A stretch of 64,000 nucleotides of DNA from Citrobacter sedlakii NBRC 105722 (lineage in GTDB: Bacteria; Pseudomonadota; Gammaproteobacteria; Enterobacterales; Enterobacteriaceae). The notes under the pieces are model-generated. The model worked only from the letters and a program-made list of their open reading frames with translations. It was not told the DNA's origin and searched no databases. The position numbers were made by a program, and so were the translations under genes. Shown here piece after piece: positions 9,591 through 16,998 of the stretch (the first letter of the stretch is position 1; each line of letters starts with the position of its first letter). The stretch spans positions 310,001 through 374,000 of the forward strand of contig NZ_BBNB01000002.1 of the NCBI RefSeq assembly GCF_000759835.1, given 5' to 3'.

Positions 9591-10019
9591 ATGTATAAGA
9601 CGATCATTATGCCGGTTGATGTTTTTGAAATGGAGCTAAGCGACAAGGCGATCCGCCACGCTGAGTTTCTGGCGCAGCAGGATGGCGTGATTCATTTGTT
9701 ACATGTATTGCCAGGCTCTGCCAGCTTGAGCCTGCATCGTTTTGCCGCCGACGTTCGTCGCTTCGAAGAACATCTGCAGCATGAAGCCGAGACCCGACTG
9801 CAGACCATGGTTGGGCACTTCAGCATTGATCCGTCACGTATTAAACAGCACGTCCGCTTCGGCAGCGTCCGCGACGTGGTCAATGAGCTGGGTGAAGAAC
9901 TGGATGCGGATGTGGTGGTGATTGGTTCACGTAACCCGTCTATCACCACGCACCTGCTGGGATCTAACGCTTCCAGCGTCGTGCGCCATGCAACGCTGCC
10001 GGTGCTGGTCGTACGTTAA
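9591..10019 (+). CDS. uspG: universal stress protein G
   Basis: 142 residues. Cytoplasmic UspA-superfamily protein of the ATP-binding branch: the C-terminal nucleotide motif [23 protein letters not shown] is intact. E. coli UspG is adenylylated and induced in stationary phase and by stress. Start has a good AGGGAG at 9578-9583. It converges with ahpF, separated by a bidirectional terminator. Confidence 0.95.
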   Translation: MYKTIIMPVDVFEMELSDKAIRHAEFLAQQDGVIHLLHVLPGSASLSLHRFAADVRRFEEHLQHEAETRLQTMVGHFSIDPSRIKQHVRFGSVRDVVNELGEELDADVVVIGSRNPSITTHLLGSNASSVVRHATLPVLVVR

Positions 10020-10040
10020 ACTCACCGCTTCATAAACGAT

Positions 10041-10070
10041 AAAGCCCTGCCTTTCGGCAGGGCTTTCTTA
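10041..10070. terminator. bidirectional terminator uspG / ahpF
   Basis: Perfect 11-bp stem 10041-10051 with 10056-10066, tetraloop TTTC, with T runs on the plus side (TTTCTTATT) and A-rich bases on the other, so it can serve both convergent genes. Confidence 0.88.
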
Positions 10071-10095
10071 TTGCAGGTATCGTCTTACTTTCTTT

Positions 10096-11661
10096 TTATG
10101 CCGTTTTCGTGCGGATCAGGTAGTCAAAGGAACTCAGTGACGCTTTTGCCCCTTCGCCGGTCGCGATGATGATCTGCTTGTACGGCACCGTGGTGCAGTC
10201 GCCGGCAGCGAACACGCCTTTCACGTTTGTTTCGCATTTCGCATCGATGATGATTTCACCCATACGGTTACGCTCGATGGCGCCTTCCAGCCAGTTGGTG
10301 TTCGGCAGCAGACCAATCTGTACGAAAATCCCCGCCAGCTCAACGCTGTGAACATCACCGCTGACGCGGTCGCGGTATTCCAGACCAACCACTTTCGAAC
10401 CGTCGCCTTTTACTTCCGTGGTCTGCGCGTTCAGAATAATGTCGACATTTTTCAGGCTGCGGACTTTATCCTGCAACACCTGGTCTGCCTTCATTTCAGG
10501 CGCAAACTCAAGCAACGTAACATGTTCAACGATGCCCGCGAGGTCAATCGCCGCTTCAACGCCGGAGTTACCGCCGCCAATCACCGCGACGCGCTTGCCT
10601 TTAAACAGCGGGCCGTCACAATGCGGGCAGTAAGTGACGCCTTTAGTGCGATACTGATCTTCACCCGGCACATTCATGTTGCGCCATTTCGCACCCGTCG
10701 CAATGATGATACTGCGCGCTTTCAGCACCGCGCCGGACGCCGTTTCGATCTGGTGTAATCCGCCTTCAACGGCTGCCGGAACCAGTTTGCTGGCGCTCTG
10801 GCTGTCGATCACATCAACATCGTAATCGCTGACGTGCGCCTTCAGCGCGCCCGCCAGTTTCTGGCCTTCGGTTTTCGGTACGGAGATGTAGTTTTCAATG
10901 TCTACCGTGTCGAGCACCTGACCACCGAAACGTTCGCCCATCAGGCCGGTACGAATACCTTTACGCGCGGAATAAACCGCTGCTGCCGCGCCCGCCGGGC
11001 CGGAGCCGACAATCAACACATCATAAGCGTCGCGCTTGTTCAGTTCTTCGGCTGCGCGTTTTTCTGCGCCGGTATCCACTTTAGCGACGATTTCCGCCAG
11101 CGTCATACGCCCCTGACCGAACTCTTTACCATTAACAAAGACCGCCGGTACGCCCATCACGTTGCGATCGGTGATCTCGTTCTGGAAGGTGCCGCCGTCA
11201 ATCGCCGTGTGCTTAATACGCGGGTTCAGCACCGCCATCAGGTTCAGCGCCTGCACCACGTCCGGGCAGTTATGGCAGGAAAGCGAATAATAGGTTTCGA
11301 ATTCAAACTCGCCGTCGATATCGCGGATCTGCTCCAGCAGAGACTGCGTTTCCTTCGACGGATGGCCGCCAGTCCACAGCAGCGCCAGTACCAGAGAAGT
11401 AAATTCGTGGCCCAGCGGAGAACCTGCGAAACGAGGTCCCTGGTCAGAACCTGGGTTGGTAATCAGGAAAGACGGCTTACGCACCGGCAGACTGTTCTCT
11501 TCTTTGAACGTCACCTTCGGCGACAGTTCGGCGATTTCAGCCAGTAGTTCCCTGATTTCTGCCGATTTAGCGCTGTCATCCAGCGTGGCAATCAGCTCAA
11601 CAGGTTTAGTGAGTTTCTCAAGGTAAGCCTTGAGCTGGGTTTTCATATTTGTGTCGAGCAT
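10096..11661 (-). CDS. ahpF: alkyl hydroperoxide reductase, flavoprotein subunit F
   Basis: NADH-dependent disulfide reductase that regenerates AhpC. Start ATG 11661 ([10 protein letters not shown]) gives 521 residues as in E. coli, preceded by GGGAAG; an ATG one codon upstream and a longer frame to 11694 are less likely. Domains: N-terminal tandem thioredoxin-like domain with the CHNC redox pair (Cys129, Cys132), then a thioredoxin-reductase-like FAD/NAD part with [10 protein letters not shown] (near 219), the CPHC pair (near 345-348) and [10 protein letters not shown]. Downstream of ahpC on the same strand. Confidence 0.96.
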   Translation of the reverse strand: MLDTNMKTQLKAYLEKLTKPVELIATLDDSAKSAEIRELLAEIAELSPKVTFKEENSLPVRKPSFLITNPGSDQGPRFAGSPLGHEFTSLVLALLWTGGHPSKETQSLLEQIRDIDGEFEFETYYSLSCHNCPDVVQALNLMAVLNPRIKHTAIDGGTFQNEITDRNVMGVPAVFVNGKEFGQGRMTLAEIVAKVDTGAEKRAAEELNKRDAYDVLIVGSGPAGAAAAVYSARKGIRTGLMGERFGGQVLDTVDIENYISVPKTEGQKLAGALKAHVSDYDVDVIDSQSASKLVPAAVEGGLHQIETASGAVLKARSIIIATGAKWRNMNVPGEDQYRTKGVTYCPHCDGPLFKGKRVAVIGGGNSGVEAAIDLAGIVEHVTLLEFAPEMKADQVLQDKVRSLKNVDIILNAQTTEVKGDGSKVVGLEYRDRVSGDVHSVELAGIFVQIGLLPNTNWLEGAIERNRMGEIIIDAKCETNVKGVFAAGDCTTVPYKQIIIATGEGAKASLSSFDYLIRTKTA

Positions 11662-11747
11662 CATTCTTCCCTCTCTGAAAACATCATCATGCAAGCTGCC
11701 TTAAACGGGCCGCCTGAATGCAACTTGCGTCATGGTGCTGGAATGAA

Positions 11748-11767
11748 ATGGGCGCAGGCGCGCCCAT
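11748..11767. terminator. hairpin in the ahpC-ahpF spacer
   Basis: Perfect 7-bp stem ATGGGCG (11748-11754) / CGCCCAT (11761-11767) with a 6-base loop, no strong T run. It may weaken read-through from ahpC into ahpF. Confidence 0.4.
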
Positions 11768-11809
11768 GACTGAAACAATTTCCAAAGTATTTCGCGTCAC
11801 AGCAAGGCG

Positions 11810-11892
11810 GCTAGCCTGAGAATCCCCGGAGCTTACGGAAGTCAGTGACCGGGGTGAACAGGCGACGCCAACGCAGCTATGGCGTGAAAGAC
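11810..11892. repeat. dispersed enterobacterial intergenic palindromic repeat
   Basis: Core CCCCGG (11824-11829) ... CCGGGG (11849-11854) enclosing GAGCTTAC and GTCAGTGA, followed by GACGCCAACGCAGCTATGGC. This matches from memory the family common in E. coli intergenic DNA, of the form GAATCCCC-GAGCTTAC-(A/T)AGTAAGTGAC-GGGGTGA followed by GCCAACGCA. It fills part of the ahpC-ahpF spacer directly after the ahpC stop. The family name (possibly BOX C) is not certain. Confidence 0.6.
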
Positions 11893-11901
11893 GACGGAAA
11901 T

Positions 11902-12465
11902 TTAGATTTTACCCACCAGGTCCAGGGATGGAGCCAGCGTCGCTTCGCCTTCTTTCCATTTCGCCGGGCACACTTCGCCTGGGTGAGCAGCAACGTACTG
12001 GGCAGCTTTGATTTTGCGCAGCAGGTCAGATGCGTCACGGCCGATACCTTCAGCGGTAACTTCGATCGCCTGGATGATACCCTGCGGGTCAACAACAAAC
12101 GTCGCGCGGTCTGCCAGACCTTCGTCTTCACGCATGTTGTCGAAGTTACGGGTCAGGGCGCCAGTCGGGTCACCGATCATCGCATATTTGATTTTCGCGA
12201 TGGTTTCAGAGCTGCTGTGCCATGCTTTGTGGGTGAAGTGGGTGTCAGTAGACACAGAGTAAACGTCTACGCCCAGCTTCTGCAGTTCTTCATAATGGTC
12301 TGCAACGTCACCCAGTTCAGTCGGGCATACGAAAGTAAAGTCAGCCGGGTAGAAGAAGAACACGCTCCAGCGGCCTTCGGTATCTTTTTCGGTAACTTCG
12401 ATGAATTCACCGTTTTTGAACGCCTGGTTTTTAAAAGGTTTAATTTTAGTGTTAATCAAGGACAT
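11902..12465 (-). CDS. ahpC: alkyl hydroperoxide reductase C (peroxiredoxin)
   Basis: 187 residues, typical 2-Cys peroxiredoxin of the AhpC/Prx1 class and the main scavenger of low-level hydrogen peroxide in the cytoplasm. Peroxidatic Cys47 lies in [13 protein letters not shown] and resolving Cys166 in GEVCPAKW; both are present. AhpF, encoded next, reduces it. Start follows ACGGAGGAAGTACAG on the minus strand (GGAGG). The long upstream region shared with dsbG holds an OxyR-type site and several hairpins. Confidence 0.97.
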   Translation of the reverse strand: MSLINTKIKPFKNQAFKNGEFIEVTEKDTEGRWSVFFFYPADFTFVCPTELGDVADHYEELQKLGVDVYSVSTDTHFTHKAWHSSSETIAKIKYAMIGDPTGALTRNFDNMREDEGLADRATFVVDPQGIIQAIEVTAEGIGRDASDLLRKIKAAQYVAAHPGEVCPAKWKEGEATLAPSLDLVGKI

Positions 12466-12600
12466 CTGTACTTCCTCCGTGTTTTCGTTGAGTTGTAAGG
12501 TAACGAAAAATGACTGACAGGGCTAATGCGTTTCCTTTATCAAATCAATAAGCGTTAGCTAACAACCTTCTCTCACCAACGTGGTGAACCTGAACAATCC

Positions 12601-12682
12601 AACGTAAAAAGGGCCGCCTTCGCAGGCGGCCCCGTTACCTGAACTACCCGTAGGTAACTTCAGCGCCAGTGAAACTGGCTAA
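12601..12682 (-). ncRNA. three-stem element ending in an intrinsic terminator (candidate sRNA or ahpC leader)
   Basis: Read on the minus strand: hairpin 1 is 12674-12679 with 12665-12670 (6 bp, loop TTC), hairpin 2 is 12652-12658 with 12634-12640 (7 bp), and hairpin 3 is 12625-12632 with 12611-12618 (8 bp, all GC), followed immediately by TTTTT (12610-12606). The third hairpin plus T run is a good terminator on the ahpC strand, 136 bp before the ahpC start. That would end any transcript begun in the dsbG half of the spacer. It could be a short RNA or an attenuator. Confidence 0.4.
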
Positions 12683-12768
12683 GTGTTGCGCTCTACATTA
12701 CCTTAACAAAGGCTGTAACAGCGAAAAGGATTACAACACCCTGCCGGGAAAAGGGCAATCATTCCCTC

Positions 12769-12805
12769 CGAGATGTTGCCTATGGCTGTGATAGGTTTGC
12801 CCATC
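12769..12805. promoter_or_regulatory. OxyR-type binding site between ahpC and dsbG
   Basis: The OxyR tetramer pattern is ATAG-N7-CTAT-N7-ATAG-N7-CTAT. Here the two inner elements are exact, CTAT (12780-12783) and ATAG (12791-12794), with exactly seven bases between. The outer ones are degenerate (CGAG at 12769-12772, CATC at 12802-12805) at the right spacing. It lies 36-72 bp before the dsbG start. dsbG and ahpC are both OxyR targets in E. coli. Confidence 0.6.
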
Positions 12806-12840
12806 ATGCTCGTAACGCATTGGATTTATAAGGAATAAAA

Positions 12841-13587
12841 ATGTTTAAACGCACACTTCTGCTCACCCTGCTGCCCTTTCTCGCTCATGGCGAAGAGCTT
12901 CCGGCGCCGGTTAAAGCCATCGAAAAACAAGGCATTACTATCATCAAGTCTTTCGACGCGCCGGGTGGGATGAAAGGGTATCTGGGAAAATACCAGGACA
13001 TGGGGGTGACTATCTACCTGACGCCGGACGGAAAACAGGCGATTTCGGGTTATATGTACAATGAAAAAGGCGACAATCTGAGCAATCAACTGATCGAGAA
13101 AGAGATTTATGCCCCGGCTGGCCGGGAAATCTGGCAGCGGATAGAAAAAGCCACGTGGCTGCTGGATGGCAAAAAAGATGCGCCGGTGGTGCTGTACGTC
13201 TTTGCCGATCCCTTCTGCCCGTACTGTAAACAGTTCTGGCAGCAGGCCCGCCCGTGGGTGGAATCCGGAAAAGTGCAGCTACGTACTTTGCTTGTCGGGG
13301 TCATTAAGCCGGAAAGCCCGGCGACCGCCGCCGCCATTCTGGCGGCAAAAGATCCGGCTAAAGTCTGGCATGACTATGAAGCCTCGGGTGGCAAAATGCC
13401 ACTTAACGTGCCGGCCTCCGTCCCGCCTGAACAAATGAAGATCCTGAATATGCATCAAAAAATTATGGACGATCTGGGCGCAAACGTGACGCCTGCTATC
13501 TATTATATGAATAAGGACAATGTGCTGCAGCAGGTCGTCGGTTTACCTGATAACGCGCAACTGGAAACCATGATGAAAAGTCATTAA
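12841..13587 (+). CDS. dsbG: thiol:disulfide interchange protein, periplasmic
   Basis: 248 residues. Periplasmic DsbC/DsbG-family protein that keeps single cysteines reduced (protects sulfenylated thiols) with DsbD as electron source. Signal peptide of about 17 residues ends in AHG. An N-terminal dimerisation domain is followed by a thioredoxin domain with the CPYC active site (Cys126, Cys129) and the cis-proline loop in NVTPAIYYM. Divergent from ahpC, linking cytoplasmic peroxide defence with periplasmic thiol repair. Confidence 0.95.
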   Translation: MFKRTLLLTLLPFLAHGEELPAPVKAIEKQGITIIKSFDAPGGMKGYLGKYQDMGVTIYLTPDGKQAISGYMYNEKGDNLSNQLIEKEIYAPAGREIWQRIEKATWLLDGKKDAPVVLYVFADPFCPYCKQFWQQARPWVESGKVQLRTLLVGVIKPESPATAAAILAAKDPAKVWHDYEASGGKMPLNVPASVPPEQMKILNMHQKIMDDLGANVTPAIYYMNKDNVLQQVVGLPDNAQLETMMKSH

Positions 13588-13791
13588 CATTTTGTGGGGT
13601 GATTAAAATTAAATTGACCATAATCGCCCTCAATACTTCTTAATTTCTTCTCCAAAAAAAAATGGAATGTGTTACTTTAGCCATACTAAATGTCACTTTA
13701 AGTTTGCATTGAAAAATTTTATTCAGTGACAACACCTAAAACATTCATGCAACAGATAATTTCATCTTAGAAATGGAAACAGGAAAAAAAC

Positions 13792-14694
13792 ATGGCTAAC
13801 CTTTACGATCTCAAAAAATTCGATCTTAACCTGTTGGTTATTTTTGAATGTATTTATCAGCATCTCAGCATCAGTAAGGCGGCTGAAACGCTTTACATCA
13901 CACCCTCAGCGGTGAGCCAGTCTCTACAGCGGTTACGGACGCAGTTAAACGATCCGTTATTTATCCGTTCTGGTAAAGGCATTACCCCAACAACGATGGG
14001 GATTAACTTACATCACCACCTGGAAAATAATCTGAACAGTCTTGAGCAGACGATAAATATCATGCATGAGACAGAAATCAGGAAAAAGTTCATTATTTAC
14101 GGACCTCAAATCATTATTGCTGATAATGTGATAAGTTTAATTAATAAAGTTCGTCAAAATACCAACATAGAAATCGAACACCATGACATTCTCACTGGCA
14201 AAGAATCGGCTGAGGATTTGTTAGCTTACCGCAAAGCCGATTTGGTCATTTCTTTATATCCAGTGAATAACCGCTCTATTCTTTGTAAGCCGTTTAATCC
14301 CGTTGAATGTATTCTGGTATGCAGCAAAGACCATCCCCGTATTAACGAAAACTCTGCCCTGGAAGATATTCTGGAAGAGCAATTCACGATGCTTATGCAT
14401 GATGATCCAGGTTTTAAAGAATATCAGACCCATCCAGAAAATATTATTAAAGGTCGAAGTATTGGTTTCCGCAGCCAGTCACTTATTGCTATTGCAAATG
14501 TCATTGCGGCTACAGATATTATTGGATTTATACCCAAGGTCATCTATGACTTCTATCAACCACTTTTACATTTCAAGCGCATCAGTTATCCCTTTACGCT
14601 CCCTACTATTCAACTTTATTATTTATACAATCGCGCCTCGTTGAATAATAAAACGTTTGCCGAGATAATTTCTCGTATTGATAATGATGCTTAA
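13792..14694 (+). CDS. ybdO: LysR-family transcriptional regulator YbdO
   Basis: 300 residues, as E. coli YbdO. The winged helix-turn-helix at residues 9-66 is typical (FDLNLLVIFECIYQHLSISKAA then TPSAVSQSLQRLR). The effector domain is more divergent from E. coli than are the flanking proteins. The gene and its 200-bp leader are clearly AT-rich, with poly-A runs (13650-13660), unlike the GC-rich neighbours. That suggests H-NS silencing or older horizontal origin. Its target genes are not visible here; the adjacent ybdNM pair is a candidate. Confidence 0.92.
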   Translation: MANLYDLKKFDLNLLVIFECIYQHLSISKAAETLYITPSAVSQSLQRLRTQLNDPLFIRSGKGITPTTMGINLHHHLENNLNSLEQTINIMHETEIRKKFIIYGPQIIIADNVISLINKVRQNTNIEIEHHDILTGKESAEDLLAYRKADLVISLYPVNNRSILCKPFNPVECILVCSKDHPRINENSALEDILEEQFTMLMHDDPGFKEYQTHPENIIKGRSIGFRSQSLIAIANVIAATDIIGFIPKVIYDFYQPLLHFKRISYPFTLPTIQLYYLYNRASLNNKTFAEIISRIDNDA

Positions 14695-14845
14695 TATTTT
14701 GAGTGCTAAGCATTTGTTATATAAATACTTAGCGCCAACACATTCATAATAAATATGAATTTTGCACAATCCCTCAAACGGCCTATCGTATATAATTACT
14801 TATTGTATTATATTAATGGTATTACCGTTCAGGGATAGGCTTTAT

Positions 14846-16069
14846 ATGTCTGTTTATAAGATTCCTTTAGATCAAAACGTTCTTGAAGCCGCAGAAGAAC
14901 GAATATCATGGACCCTTGAGAATCTTCCACGCGTCTGTGTCTCATTTTCAGGCGGGAAAGACTCCGGGCTCATGCTGCATTTAACTGCACAGCTTGCACG
15001 CAAGTTAAACAAAAAAATTAGCATACTGTTTATTGACTGGGAGGCGCAGTTTTCCTGCACCATCGACTATATTGACGCACTGCGCCAGACATATTCCGAC
15101 GTCATTGAGCATTTCTATTGGGTGGCGTTGCCCCTGACAACGCAAAATTCACTCTCACAATTCCAGCCAGAATGGCAATGCTGGGAACCCAATACCCGCT
15201 GGGTGCGCCAGCCGCCGCCGGATGCGATTACCGACCCGGGCTATTTTTCCTTCTATCAGTCCGGGATGACGTTTGAACAATTCGTACGCGAATTCGCCGA
15301 CTGGTTTTCTAATAAACGCCCGGCCGCCATGATGGTCGGTATTCGTGCAGACGAGTCTTATAACCGTTTTGTCGCCATCGCCAGCCTGAGTAAGCAACGT
15401 TTTGCCGATGATAAACCCTGGACCACCGCCGCGCCGGGCGGACACACCTGGTATATCTACCCGATATATGACTGGAAAACCGCGGATATCTGGACCTGGT
15501 TCGCACAAACAAAACTGCCCTGCAATCCGCTTTATAACCTGATGTATCAGGCTGGCGTTCCGGCTCGCTATATGCGCATTTGCGAACCGTTTGGCCCTGA
15601 ACAACGCCAGGGACTGTGGCTGTATCATGTTATTGAACCTGAAAGATGGGCGCTTATGTGTGAACGTGTCAGCGGCGTCAGAAGCGGCGGAATATACGCC
15701 GGACAAAACAATCATTTTTACGGGCATCGGAAGATCCTCAAGCCCGACCATTTAAGCTGGCAGCAGTACGCTATGCTGCTCTTGCAAAGCATGCCGGAGA
15801 AAACGGCAGAGCATTACCGAAACAAAATCGCCGTCTATTTGCAGTGGTATAAGAAAAAAGGTGACGGGGAGATCCCGGAAACCCAGGCGGGTGATATTGG
15901 CGCGAAAGACATTCCGTCCTGGCGGCGCATCTGTAAGGTTTTACTGAATAATGATTACTGGTGTCGGGCGCTCTCTTTCAGTCCGACGAAGCCAAAGAGT
16001 TACCAACGTTACAGCGATCGCATGAAAGCAAAACGTAAAGAGTGGGGAATTTTATGCAACAACGACTAA
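14846..16069 (+). CDS. ybdN: PAPS-reductase/sulfotransferase-like protein YbdN
   Basis: 407 residues. Start ATG 14846 (MSVYKIPLDQ) follows AGGGATAGG; the frame extends upstream to 14762 but without a ribosome site. Belongs to the adenine-nucleotide alpha-hydrolase-like fold: the PP-loop SFSGGKDSG is at residues 34-42. Cysteines in the C-terminal half (for example near RYMRICEPFGPEQRQG) are conserved. It lacks the reductase cysteine motif of true PAPS reductase, so its reaction is unknown. It overlaps ybdM. The pair resembles IbrA/IbrB, which act as transcriptional activators in some E. coli, and DndC-type proteins. Confidence 0.88.
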   Translation: MSVYKIPLDQNVLEAAEERISWTLENLPRVCVSFSGGKDSGLMLHLTAQLARKLNKKISILFIDWEAQFSCTIDYIDALRQTYSDVIEHFYWVALPLTTQNSLSQFQPEWQCWEPNTRWVRQPPPDAITDPGYFSFYQSGMTFEQFVREFADWFSNKRPAAMMVGIRADESYNRFVAIASLSKQRFADDKPWTTAAPGGHTWYIYPIYDWKTADIWTWFAQTKLPCNPLYNLMYQAGVPARYMRICEPFGPEQRQGLWLYHVIEPERWALMCERVSGVRSGGIYAGQNNHFYGHRKILKPDHLSWQQYAMLLLQSMPEKTAEHYRNKIAVYLQWYKKKGDGEIPETQAGDIGAKDIPSWRRICKVLLNNDYWCRALSFSPTKPKSYQRYSDRMKAKRKEWGILCNND

Positions 16070-16671
16070 CACAGGAACTCACGCACTTTCTTTCTGCGTT
16101 GTCCGAAGAAGAGCGCATTAAAGCCATCAACGAATTCAGAATGGCCATTCATCGCGTCAGCCCGTTTCGCGACCAACCGGTAGACTGCGTTTTATGGATC
16201 AAAAACGAGCATATCGCGCCCAATGATTACAACCCCAATACCGTCGCGCCACCGGAAAAGAAACTGCTGCTGAAATCCATTGAAGAGGATGGTTTCACCC
16301 AACCCATTGTGGTGTCTCAGGCCAGTGAAGAAGAGTATGAAATTGTCGATGGCTTTCACCGTCACGAGCTGGGCAAAGGCCGGGCGGCGCTAAAAACGCG
16401 GCTGAAAGGGTATTTACCCATTACCTGCCTGGAAGGCGAACGCCACGATCGGATGGCGGCCACCATTCGCCATAACCGGGCAAGGGGACGGCATCAGATC
16501 CACGCGATGTCAGAAATTGTCCGCGAACTGGCGTTACTGGGCTGGGATGACGCTAAAATAGGCAAAGAGCTGGGCATGGACGACGATGAAGTGCTGCGCC
16601 TGAAACAGATCAACGGTCTGCAGGAACTGTTCGCCAATCGTCGATTCTCGAAGGCCTGGACGGTGAAATAA
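16054..16671 (+). CDS. ybdM: ParB/sulfiredoxin-like nuclease-domain protein YbdM
   Basis: 205 residues from ATG 16054 (MQQRLTQELT), 16 bp inside the ybdN 3' end; a GTG four codons earlier (16042) is an alternative start. The ParB N-terminal-like domain is recognisable by NDYNPNTVAPPEKKLLLKSIEEDGFTQP (split here by position, about residues 57-85), by the DGFHRHE motif near 107-113, and by TIRHNRARGRH near 142. A helix-turn-helix-like tail follows. The partner is ybdN. In the IbrB relatives this domain is needed for gene activation; molecular function is unknown. Confidence 0.87.
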   Translation: MQQRLTQELTHFLSALSEEERIKAINEFRMAIHRVSPFRDQPVDCVLWIKNEHIAPNDYNPNTVAPPEKKLLLKSIEEDGFTQPIVVSQASEEEYEIVDGFHRHELGKGRAALKTRLKGYLPITCLEGERHDRMAATIRHNRARGRHQIHAMSEIVRELALLGWDDAKIGKELGMDDDEVLRLKQINGLQELFANRRFSKAWTVK

Positions 16672-16680
16672 GCAGAACGA

Positions 16681-16749
16681 CTGATGCTCAGCATCCTACA
16701 AGGCGCAGGAAGTCACTGCCCCAGCCACAGAAATCAGGATGAGCATCAG
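16681..16749. repeat. 10-bp inverted repeat between ybdM and ybdD
   Basis: CTGATGCTCA (16681-16690) is perfectly complementary to TGAGCATCAG (16740-16749), 49 bases apart. It brackets the convergent ends of ybdM and ybdD and includes the ybdD stop. Possibly a shared transcript end; no T run. Confidence 0.4.
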
Positions 16750-16943
16750 CAGCAGCGCGCGCCGCCCTTCCCGCCGTATCGCGCATCCTGACGCTCGCGG
16801 AAAAACTCTTCATAGGTCATCGGCGTCTGCTCAGGATGCGTCACCCGCATATGCTCAACATAGTTGTCATAATCCGGTACGCCAATCATCAGCTTCGCCG
16901 CCTGGCCCAGATATTTACCGGCTTTCGAAAGCGTATCAAACAT
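16746..16943 (-). CDS. ybdD: small conserved protein, CstA partner (YbdD/YjiX family)
   Basis: 65 residues from ATG 16943 ([10 protein letters not shown]); another ATG lies one codon upstream. DUF466 family, always encoded beside CstA-type transporters (YjiX beside BtsT/YjiY). The tail [11 protein letters not shown] ends in a Cys-Cys pair. It lies 55 bp downstream of cstA on the same strand, separated by a hairpin. The role is unproven; association with the transporter is inferred from constant neighbourhood. Confidence 0.93.
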   Translation of the reverse strand: MFDTLSKAGKYLGQAAKLMIGVPDYDNYVEHMRVTHPEQTPMTYEEFFRERQDARYGGKGGARCC

Positions 16944-16962
16944 CATTCCCCCTTAACAGAAA

Positions 16963-16989
16963 CACCCTCCCCCGGTGCGGGAGAGGGTG
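16963..16989. repeat. hairpin in the cstA-ybdD spacer
   Basis: CACCCTC (16963-16969) pairs with GAGGGTG (16983-16989) and the inner CCCG/CGGG extends it. No T run, so more likely mRNA stabilising or processing than a terminator. Confidence 0.5.
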
Positions 16990-16998
16990 ATGCATAAC

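Larger units (their letters stand above)
12466..12840. other. ahpC/dsbG divergent spacer (375 bp)
   Basis: No reading frame of note. From left to right: the ahpC ribosome site and leader (12466-12500); an AT-rich stretch 12535-12565 that looks like the ahpC promoter; the three-stem terminator element; the OxyR-type site; and the dsbG leader with AAGGAATAAAA before the start. Confidence 0.7.
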
